The notes beneath the pieces were generated by a model. That model saw only the letters and a list, made by a program, of their open reading frames with translations. It was not told where the DNA came from and did no database searches. Positions 1 through 9,474 of a DNA stretch of 64,000 bases are shown here, in pieces; the first letter of the stretch is position 1, and each line of letters starts with the position of its first letter. This DNA comes from Ophiostoma sp. CBS 140.51 (taxonomy: Eukaryota > Ascomycota > Sordariomycetes > Ophiostomatales > Ophiostomataceae): positions 116,038 to 180,037 of the forward strand of contig JANSLP010000035.1 of assembly GCA_029298735.1 (NCBI GenBank), read 5' to 3'. The translations under genes and the position numbers were made by a program.

Positions 1-1191
1 GAACGCCGCTGTCAGCCGCTGGGATTTTGCACCCTTTACAGGGATTGCTTTTGACAGTGCCTACGCTAACTCGTAGGGCGGGCATCCACTAATACCGTTA
101 GACAGCCCTCACAGCGTAGCAATAATCCTTGCGAACCCCTCAGCGGATCAGCACCAGAAAGGAAGGCGTGCGATGGCGCTATCTGTGTGCTATCGCGTGT
201 CCTCCGTATGAGCACTCGGCATATTTACGCGATAATAAGCTATCTAATAAACGATTTCGTCGAAGTTTTTGTTGACTCTTCGTGTCGTTGAATACACAAG
301 ACCTCCGCTTTTCACTGACCATCGTGGAGTTGTAAGGGGTAGATATAGTCTATTTTCGATTTTTATATTCTTTTGTAGACAAACAAGTCAAAGTCGACTT
401 GTGCCCATGAAATAAAGAGAAAGAAAAGAAAAGAAGAAGACAGGAAGAAATCAAGAAACAAGATTAACAGGAAATATGACAAAACAGCCAAACAGGATGC
501 ACGTTTTCAAGGCTTAAATCAAAAATGGGGGAACGAAGCTCTACCTCTAGGACCTCTAGAAAAATCATCCAAAGATACAGTATTTCGCTAGAATAAGCAC
601 ACGTCTAATATTGTCTGTCGTTCTTTCTTTATACAGCAACAGATAGCAGAGGGTGTAGATAGGAAGCCCAAAGGCTGTAGAGGGAGGGTTGGAGGTAGGA
701 GAGTCGCAAGACAAAGGAGAGATCGGTATTGAGGATCGAGGTATCGAAAAAAGGATGATAAATCGAGGGTTGGGATCGAAAATACGACGCCGAGGAGGGA
801 TTGTTGGCAAGGAGAAACTGTCGTCGGCGCCGAGTCCGAAAGAGTTTGAGAAGTCGGAAAAGGTCGAAGGGGGTTCGAGGTTTGTCTTTTTTTGGTTCGC
901 TTGTATCCCAGAACGCCCAGATGCCAAAACGGCAAAAGATCCAAAAAAAAATGTGTGCAAAGAAAATGACAAAAGAGACAAAAGAGCAAATGCAAGGACA
1001 AGAAATAGAAAAAGAAAAAAAAAACATAAAGCGTAAATGCTCCCGCCAACCCATCTCTAAAGCGTCCGAGTTTTTTTTTCTGATGCAACCGAAAGGGAAC
1101 CAAAAAAAGGGAAGAAGAAGAAGAAGAAAGAGGAGGAGGAACGAAAATAGGTGGCTATTAAGAGATGAAACAAGGTCGCTCATCACGACGC
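1..1191. other. Intergenic left flank and probable 3' UTR of the carrier gene
   Basis: No reading frame here looks like a conserved protein. From about 680 to 1180 the plus strand is purine-rich, so the minus-strand transcript of the carrier gene would carry a pyrimidine-rich 3' end there. The short open frames in that stretch are low-complexity (F/L/S-rich on one strand, K/R/E-rich on the other), as expected from base bias and not from selection on a protein. No partial gene enters from the left edge as far as I can see. Confidence 0.6.
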
Positions 1192-3315
1192 TTACGCCTT
1201 GCCGCCACCGCCCATGGTGGTGGGCAGCGACTGCCAGCCCTTATGGTCGGGCAGCTTCAGCTTGCCAAAGTCCTCGTCCAGGTCCAGAATGATCTTCAGC
1301 GCGTTGCGGCTGCGGACGAAGGGGGTCTGCACCTCGTGCGCCAGCTTGTCCTTGAACGACGACATGGCGTCGGCCACGCCCGTCTGGACCTTCTCGGACT
1401 TGGCGCTGCCAGGGAAGGGCAGCACGCTCTGCAGCACCTCGTACGCGGCCAGCGTGAAACCGAACTGCGGTGACGAACGCATGATACGGGCCGGACCACC
1501 CTTGAAGAAGGCACGGAAGCCCTCCTCCTTCATAATGGTCTGGGCCGCATGACGCAGACCAGTGTACTGGGTGTCACCCTTCCGGGCCTCGACCTGCAGA
1601 CGGGTCTTGATGACGTCGCAAGGGGTCGTAAGGTAAGCAGCGGGCATACCGGCAATGGCACCGGCCGTCAGCAGCTGCAGCACACCGAGCTTCTTGGTCT
1701 TGGACTCGCCAAACATGTCCTTCTTCAGGTGGCTGTAGGTCGGGAAGTAGATGGCCGAGAAGGGCACATCACGCAACAGACACGCGGAGGCACCCTTGTA
1801 CAGACCGACGAGACCCAGGTTGCGCACGATCCACATGGCCGAGCGCTTCGGCGCGCCCTGGACGTTTTTGGCGACCTCACCCTGCACCTGCAGACGAATC
1901 TTGACAATCTCCAGGGGGTTGGTGAAGACGACCTGGCAGGCACCGGCAGTACCACCAGCAATGACCTCGTGGCCCACCCAGATGGAACCGTCCTTCTTGG
2001 TCAGCAAGCGGCGCACCAGGTCGTTGACGGTCAGCTTAATGGCCTTCTCGGGTGCGACACCAACGAGCTGCGGCAGCACACCCGAGTACAGGCCCAGGAA
2101 ACCCTCGTTGCGAATGACCTTTTGGAAGCAGTCAATCGAATTCTTGTACAGGCGCTGGCCGGGCTCGGCGCCACGCTGGTTCTGCAGACGCGTCTTGACG
2201 AGATCAATGGGATACACCATGAACGCGCCAAAGGCACCGGCCAAACTACCGAGACCAAAGTTGTAGGCGGACTCAAACGCCTTGGAGGCAAAGCTGCCCA
2301 TGGACGACTTGGCGCGCTCGGCGGTCTGCTGGACGCGGTCGCTCACACCCTCGACGCGCTCCTGGCTGCGCCATGCCGGGTCTAGGACCTTGGCAAAGTC
2401 AGCCAGGCCCAGGCGGCCCGAGGGCTCGTCGATGCTGGCAAAGTGGAAGAGGATGTCGGCCTCCATCGGGGTAAAGAGGGAGAAGCGAGTGATGCGGGCG
2501 GCCTGGTTGAGGAAGTCGGTGCGGGTGATCTTGTTGTCGGAGCTCTTGGCGCAGGCGCGGCGCACAATGAGCTCGACAAGGTCCATCTCCTTAATCATGT
2601 TCTGGAAAGCACGGACGTTGGCGTAGGAGATCTTGGTGCCCTTGGAGATGTTGCACAGGGTGTGCAGGTGCTCCAACAGGTGGTCGGACAGCTTGTGCTT
2701 GGCAGTCTCAAGAATGATGCGCTCAAACTCGTCAGGCTCAATGTAGCCGTCGCCGTCCTTGTCGAGCAGCTGGAAAGCTTGCCGTATGCGCTCGCCCTGG
2801 AGACCGCGCAGCATCTGGGAGAACTGCTCGTAGTCCATGTCGTGGCGCTTGCGCTTGTCGCCAATGTACAGCTTGGCCCACTCACAGTCCCAGTTGAAGG
2901 GGATGGTGGTGGTGCCCTTGTTGAGCTCGTAGAGGCGGCGGAAGTCATCGTAGCGGACAGTGCCGAGGCGCTCGACGTCGAACAGGCGGAAGGCGATCTC
3001 GTACTCGGCGTCAGGCTTCATTAGGATGTTCTCGAAGTAGGCCCAGTCGGACAGATTGACGCGGCCCTGACCGCGGCGGTCGGCGACGGGGAAGAGGATG
3101 GTGTACTGTTCGCGCTTGATCTTGTGGTAGTCCTCACCCTCGGGCGCAATGGCGTTGATGAATTCGTTGAGGCCCATGCCGAGCTCTCCGGTCTCGGCGT
3201 CGGGGACGGCATTCTTCAGGAAGCGATGCCGCGTTTGCGCGGACAGCTGTGCAGGCTCTTCATGGCCGAGCAGGCTCTCTTTCACGGCCTCCTTCACCGT
3301 GGATGTTGGCGACAT
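1192..3315 (-). CDS. AGC1: Calcium-binding mitochondrial aspartate/glutamate carrier (Aralar/AGC1 type)
   Basis: Single-exon gene for 707 residues. The N-terminal ~300 residues are a regulatory EF-hand region; the clearest calcium loop is DKDGDGYIEPDE at about residues 185-196, and other EF-like helices are degenerate. The C-terminal half (about 345-640) has three mitochondrial-carrier repeats, each with its signature: PIDLVKTRLQ, PLEIVKIRLQ and PCDVIKTRLQ. This EF-hand plus carrier architecture and length fit the aspartate/glutamate carriers of the inner mitochondrial membrane, which exchange aspartate for glutamate in the malate-aspartate shuttle; the calcium domain faces the intermembrane space. 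Substrate is inferred from the family. The start is the first ATG of the frame, followed by MSPTSTVKEA. A long CT-rich region lies upstream on the sense strand. Confidence 0.93.
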   Translation of the reverse strand: MSPTSTVKEAVKESLLGHEEPAQLSAQTRHRFLKNAVPDAETGELGMGLNEFINAIAPEGEDYHKIKREQYTILFPVADRRGQGRVNLSDWAYFENILMKPDAEYEIAFRLFDVERLGTVRYDDFRRLYELNKGTTTIPFNWDCEWAKLYIGDKRKRHDMDYEQFSQMLRGLQGERIRQAFQLLDKDGDGYIEPDEFERIILETAKHKLSDHLLEHLHTLCNISKGTKISYANVRAFQNMIKEMDLVELIVRRACAKSSDNKITRTDFLNQAARITRFSLFTPMEADILFHFASIDEPSGRLGLADFAKVLDPAWRSQERVEGVSDRVQQTAERAKSSMGSFASKAFESAYNFGLGSLAGAFGAFMVYPIDLVKTRLQNQRGAEPGQRLYKNSIDCFQKVIRNEGFLGLYSGVLPQLVGVAPEKAIKLTVNDLVRRLLTKKDGSIWVGHEVIAGGTAGACQVVFTNPLEIVKIRLQVQGEVAKNVQGAPKRSAMWIVRNLGLVGLYKGASACLLRDVPFSAIYFPTYSHLKKDMFGESKTKKLGVLQLLTAGAIAGMPAAYLTTPCDVIKTRLQVEARKGDTQYTGLRHAAQTIMKEEGFRAFFKGGPARIMRSSPQFGFTLAAYEVLQSVLPFPGSAKSEKVQTGVADAMSSFKDKLAHEVQTPFVRSRNALKIILDLDEDFGKLKLPDHKGWQSLPTTMGGGGKA

Positions 3316-3329
3316 GGCGGACTAAGAGG

Positions 3330-4330
3330 AGCTGTGGTCGTTCGGCATGCGTTGAAGGAAGTAGGGGGAGGGTAGAGGGAGTCAGAAACGAAGTCTGAAG
3401 TCGAAGCTGGAGGAAGAGAAAAAAAAGCTATGTGAGTAACAAAAAAAACACCGGAGACAAAAATAGACGAGATGAAAAAGACCCAAGCAACGGCGGAGGG
3501 ACAAAAAAAGGAATGGACTGAGACTGTAGGGCAGAACGGTAGCTGCTCGTTTTTTTGTGCGTGGAGAAGAAAAAAGTGTTTTCCAGAAGAATACGGAGAC
3601 ACTGTGGGAGAGAATGAGGAGGACGAGGAGAAGGGGTGAGTTGAGACAAGCAGATGAGGAGGCGAGGGAACTCGATATGGAGGTTCAATGGGGTCGGCCA
3701 AGCCAGAGAAAGACAAGTGACTCGAACCAGCAACGGGAAAAAAAGGGAAACAAAACGGAGAAGGGGGTCTCTTGAGAAAATGATGGAGAGGGGGAGGTCC
3801 AAGTGGATAAGGATCAGTGCATCCCAGGTGGACGATAGTGTGCGCTTGGGATGCAGATGTGGAGAAGGACAGAGTGGATGAGGTTCGAAACGGGTGGTGG
3901 AGGATGAGGCACAAGGACGAGAGAACGGACAGGAAAAAAGAAAAGAAAAGAGAGGACGCAAAGAGGCAGAATGGAGTCAGGAGTATCTTACGCGAGCTAG
4001 CAGACAGAGCTACGGAAAGGCGGAGGACCAGGGTCGAGGAGGACCGGGAGATGGAAGGTGCAGACGACCTAGGGGAAGGTCGGGCGAAGAAAGCGCGAAG
4101 GGGGCCAGATCGGAGACACACAGCGATGGGGCGCGTAGGGAGAGAAAGAAGAGAAAGAGCAAGATGTTCAGGAAGGAAGGCGCAAGCGATGCCCAAATCA
4201 AGACTGTCGTTACTATCGTTGGAAAGAGCAAAGAAAGAAGATAACGAAAGAGAAGGAGCGAGTGTGCTACGAGTGGAAACGGATCGTAGAAAGGAAAAGG
4301 CGCAAAACGTGAGAAAAAAGAAACCTGTTG
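3330..4330 (-). promoter_or_regulatory. Pyrimidine-rich promoter/leader tract of the carrier gene
   Basis: Over about 1 kb upstream of the carrier start, the sense (minus) strand is overwhelmingly C and T, the plus strand being runs of G and A. This asymmetry makes long spurious open frames on both strands. CT-rich tracts just upstream of transcription starts are a known feature of filamentous-fungal promoters. Its extent here suggests a long 5' leader or core promoter; the transcription start is not visible. Confidence 0.45.
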
Positions 4331-7300
4331 TTGGACTTTTTTTTTCTTCTTCGCCGTCATTATTTTTTGCCGCAGTATATTTTTTTTTTTTTCTAGTTTA
4401 TTTTAAGCTCTGTCCCCTAATTTTTTTTTCTGGTGTCCTTTTGGCCTGCCATCATAATAGTCATTCTGCGTCGCGATTCGCCTGTTTGCACTCCCGCCAC
4501 AAATAGCGTCCACTGGCGGCCGACATTTGTCTCTTTGTGATACGGTGTCAGTCAGGGGCTTGAACTTTTGGTGACTTTTGGTGGTGGTGCAGTCGCGTCC
4601 CCCGAAAGGCAAAATGGCAGGCGCGAATGGCAGGCAAAAGGCAAAAAGGGTAGGCGAGAGGATGGGCAAAAAGGGCAAGCGCGCTACGGAAGAGCGCCGA
4701 GAACGCCATGGAAGGAGCGTGGAAGGTGGCCTGCCGTGTGTGTGCCAATGCGACAATGCGCCAAAACACTAAAACGCGCCAGCACTCTGGCACTGTATTG
4801 CCTCTCTACTAACCTGGCGCCGCGTAAACTCCGACACGCTTTTCAATCAGAGAGAGACACACAGAGACAGCTGTGGAAATGGAAAAAGAGGCCTAGCAAG
4901 GGGCTACGCTAAGAGGCCCGTCTTGCACGCGGCGGGACCAGAAAAGGCCAGAAAAGGCCAGAAAAAAATGCAGAAAATGGGCAAAAGGGGCAAAAGGGAG
5001 CTGGGAATACGGAGAACATCGCCTCTAGCAGCGTCGGCGGCGAGCTTCCAGCCCAGTCGTGCTTCCGTTTGTCCCTGTGCAGTGGACTCGCGCGTTTCCC
5101 TTCTCCCATCCATCCTTGTTCGGTAAGATATGTGTACAATAAGATATGCTCGCTAATTGTGATCAGATGTGGCGTTTGAGTGCTTGTGCTTTGTACAGTT
5201 CTGTTTCCGTTCAATGTGTCAGTTCGTTCCTTCCTGTACGAGATGAGCCCAGATACGCCCGCGACGCCGCCACAGAGGGAAAGACCAAATACGACGAAAC
5301 GGGATCCAATTCCCGGTGTCGGCGGCAATCTACAATACGAATGAGATGCCAGATGAGGTGCACAAAAGGCCTCGTACAGCGTAACAGAGCGCACAGAGCG
5401 GCACTCGGAGAGGACACCTGCCCAGAGAACCCGTGGGCATCTGAGCTGTCAAAACTTTTGAGCTGTTTGAGTAAAAAATACCCCATATAGTTGGGGATTG
5501 CCCATGCAAGAGATACCGAAGGCCGCATCTCATCTCCAAAACGGAAAGCGCGGTCCGTGGAACGGAGGGCCTGGGACGCACCTGAGGGAAAAAGGAAAAG
5601 GCCGCAACCGTCAAGTCGGTGGCCGCACTGGGGAACTGCCATTTCCCGGAGGGTGGCCAGTTGAGTTTCCCCAACAGATAGACTACGAGCTGACAGACAC
5701 ACACACACCGAAGCGCTCTAGAAGCAGCACCTTCTTCTCGGTGATTTAGTCCGATGTTCTCTGACCTGCTCTGGTGATATATATTCGTGGCCAACGGATG
5801 GGAGTTTGACAGCTGTCTTTATATTTGGCAAAAAGGCACTCTATTCTTCCCGTGTCTTGAGCTGCTCTGTTAAACCTTTTTTTTTTCTCACAATTTTTGT
5901 CCAACGGCAAAGAACGTTGCATTTTCCCCTTGAGAAAAAAGTGTGTGTGGTAGCAATGCGGTGTGTGCCGCTCTTGATCCCAAGAGCCTGGCCAAAAACC
6001 ACACACAAAAAAACGAAACAAAACGGGCCTGGCCCACAGCCGCACTTGCATGGCCGGACGGCGGATGGGTAGCATTTCCTCATTGCTCACCGTCTTTGCT
6101 GAATTTTTTTCTCGTGACATGCAGGCTTTTCGAAAAATCGTTGATCATCCCCGTACAATCGGACATATTTACAGAGCGGCCCATTAGAGTACGGAGTACG
6201 ATGTAAATGAAATGTTCTGTAATATCTTCTTCCCCAGTGCGCCTTCCGTTTGTGGGGGTTTCTCATCCCGCGTGTGGACTTGCCCGTTTAGGTATTCCAG
6301 TCCCCAAAAATGCGCGTGAGCGACTTCCTTCCTTGGGGTTCAGACTTGGGACTTTAAACTGCGAAATTTATCCGCGGCATAATACCGCCCTATGCGCAGA
6401 AAGTTTCAGGGGATGAGGCCAGCGGTCTTCTTCTCGTTCAATATGTGTACACTGTGGCCTACAAGCATGACTCTGTTTGCATCATCCGTCTCATACACAT
6501 GGCCCATCTCGCTGCATCTCTCGTGATATTCTTTCGTTGATGAGGTCCCCAGCAGCCCCCCATGCTTCTGATGTTAACTAAAAGAGGGTTTGCCGACTAA
6601 AAAGGGTTTGCCGGGGAGGCTAGAGAGAGTGCTAGGGGCAGAAGCTAGGAAAAGAGAATGAGGATGCGTGACAGTGATGGGATTGAAATAAAATAAGAAT
6701 TTAAACGGGGAGAAAGGGTCGAGACGAGCAAGTGAGCCGTTGCAGCAGAGCACAAAACACCTGGGGGAAGGCGCGAGACGTGACACCTGCCCTGCACTAG
6801 GAAAACGGTGGGCCCACAAACGGAGCGGGAAACGGTGACAGAACTCCGGAGGACGGCATCTTCATATTATCAAAGAGACATCGCTGTAACAAAGACCAAT
6901 CTCTCAGTTGTGCACTACATGTCGTGATTAATTGTCCCTAACAATAAGAGACAAGTAAACATATTAAAAGGGAGCATCGGCGGTGAGAAAGGGGAAATAA
7001 TAGGAAGCATGACCACGAATTGCGGTGCCGCAAGACGTCCTCTTACGGTGGGAATGAATCCTGTGGCCTGGCCATTTTCTCCAAAAGCGACTCGCGACCC
7101 TTTGACCTCGAGCAAACAAAAATGGCGTGGGCAGTCCAATATTCCGTAGGGAGTACCCAAAAAGAGGTGGTGGACACCACTCGGCTTTCGGAGAACAGGC
7201 GCTGGTGCTCCAAGGTGATGGGGAAGGTGGAAAGGTACAAAGTTACTTTAGACTTCAATTTTTGCGGAAGCTGCCCACCACGGTGCCACCTAACCGCCTC

Positions 7301-9474
7301 TCACCGTGTTTGCGCACAGTTAGAACACAGTATCACCGTTACGGTCTTGCAGCGACTGCTTTTTGCAGTCCATCACTCTCGCCTCTCCAGTTTAACCTAA
7401 ACTGCTGTGTACCTGACGATCGACAAGTTCTAAGGCAAGGAAAGAGCCATTGATGAAGCTTTGCCACTGACGCAACAGGGCACAGCTGCAAATGGAGACG
7501 GTTACGACATTCGTGCCTTCCTGTTCCCTGTTTAAGCTCACAAGTACTCAATCTTGACTTCATTCCTGCCAATTTTATTGATGTCGCTGCCCTGTATTCG
7601 TACTTGTAACAACACCCAGGTCAATTGGCTTGTTTCTCATTGTTTCCCTTCTCCCCTAGCTTCCGGGTATCAGACTTCCACTCCACCTGCAAACTGACAC
7701 CGCCCTGCGTCCCCTGATGACCTTCCCCTCTATGCCCCCTCACGACCTACAAGGCACTTCCCGTAGCTTGATGATAGTGCGCAGCAGCGCGCCCGGTTTT
7801 TTATCGAGGCCGTGTGACATCCAAGCACCCCAATTTCTGTACTAAATTATGTTGTACCTTTTGTACTTTCAAAGTTCGATTTCCCCCTTTTTCTAGTTTC
7901 TCTTGTTCGTTCGTTCGTTCCATATGCAATTCCCTTCTCTGGCATGTGGGCAAGCGCCCGCGAAGAGCTACTAATAGAAACCTCGGAGGGGAAGCGCCTC
8001 GGGGGTTGGAGATTGAGAGAGATAGAGAAAAAGACCAGCTGATCCATGCGGACCGCAAAACGAATACCGAGAGCTTTTGATTGCAGATGAGTTCTGCTGT
8101 TCAATGTATTGAGAAATGCCATGCCTGCAGATTTATTGATCTCGTAGACTTGACAACTAAATTGATGGTCGTCGACCATCCTCTTCAACATCTAGAAATG
8201 ATCAACTTTTTGGAGAGATCCACTGCAGATGGCAGAGAACTTGGGTAACTAAGAACATCAATACCACGTACGACATTTGACGCACAAAAACAAACAAAAA
8301 AGAGCTCCCCCACGTCTACCCACCAGCCCACCAGGCCAGGGCTAGCTAGACCTTACCTTGCTATCCCGCGTTTGCCCACCTTATTGAAAGCTGGACTTTA
8401 TACGTGCCAAGTCTCTGCTTATAAACTTTCAAGCTTCAAGGACTGGACGACATCGAGTTTTACGCGATGAAATCTCATACAGCTGCAACAGAACGCATTA
8501 AATTTGTTGAATTGAATAAACGTAGCACCTATAAACCCCTTCCTCCACCGCATCGGTGCGATCCGTCTACTGAGCGATTTTCACCTCCCTCCCCAAGACC
8601 CTTGGAACCATCCGAGTCAATGTATTTAGAACGCCAGCCCGTCCCATCCTGCCACTCCATGCTTATATGTACTACTCCGAGGATCGGACACAGATAGCGT
8701 GGAACAAGGAAAGGAAAACGAAAAGCAAAAACACAGCAGCCTTCACAGAAACAAAACAGTAGTAAAAACCGGACATAACAAAATGGGGAAGTAGGTAAAT
8801 AAGTAAAATGTAAAAGAAAAATTATCGTGTCTCATACAGTCGTCAAAAAGGGTGAAAGAAAAGACTGCCTATACAAGACAGTTCTATGGGTTGGGTATGT
8901 TTGCATGAACCAGAGGGGGGACAATAAAGACTGTTGGTGCAAGTGGGATGTAGACAAAGTGCCATAGGCCAAGTCCGAGCAATACAAAGGGAAATAAACA
9001 AAGCAAACAACAAGGAAGATGCTGTGTAAGAAAAGCATCACATGCCAGAGAAACAATTCTGTAGACACAAGAGACGCCATAAATGCATGTCCTGACCGGT
9101 GAAAAAACATCAGGGAGTAGTCAAGGACGATTTTGGGAGGGAAAGAGTGACAGCCTAAACATGTAACTGCTGCGTGTCCGCAACAAGAAGCACGTAGAAG
9201 CGCCAACAGAAAGGGGAAGACAAAGCTTGAAAAAAGCAACGTAGTTCGATTGAGACATGCCATGAGCTGTGCAGAACGCGGGGGGTGAAGAGAGGCAGGT
9301 CTAGAAACGCGTAGGCCATCTCCCCGGACACCGATGAATGTCCGAGCAGGCCTTGAGCAACAGTAAACAGTCGTTCTAAATCAGTCGGATTGTTGGCCGG
9401 TCATGCTGTCAGTCGCAGTGTCAACCTCCGGTCGAGATGGTTGTTTGGCTTTTGCTGAGCCACACGGGCACAAC
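4331..9474. other. Intergenic region, no supported gene
   Basis: About 5 kb with only short, compositionally odd open frames. There is a 10-bp triplicated repeat near 4938. The stretch 8700-9470 lies just downstream of the cyclin stop codon and probably includes its 3' UTR. A 143-codon frame at 8832-9263 (minus) is hydrophobic but resembles nothing I recognise. No tRNA T-loop or 5S rRNA signature was found. Confidence 0.5.
4938..4965. repeat. 10-bp tandem repeat, three copies
   Basis: The unit CCAGAAAAGG occurs in near-perfect head-to-tail copies, the last running into an A-tract. It is a simple-sequence repeat in intergenic DNA with no evident function. Confidence 0.8.

Noticed and set aside
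3700..3740. TTCGA-like T-loop match suggesting a tRNA on the minus strand
   Set aside because: The flanking bases do not pair as a T-stem and no A-box or acceptor stem can be built; the same failure applied to other GTTCGA hits in the window.
3817..4506. 229-codon basic frame on the plus strand
   Set aside because: It is the purine-rich mirror of the CT-rich leader of the carrier gene; R/K/E-rich low complexity with no domain.
8832..9263. 143-codon hydrophobic frame on the minus strand downstream of cyclin B
   Set aside because: It has membrane-like composition, but lies in the probable 3' UTR of cyclin B, shows no family motif, and its hydrophobicity can come from a T-rich strand.
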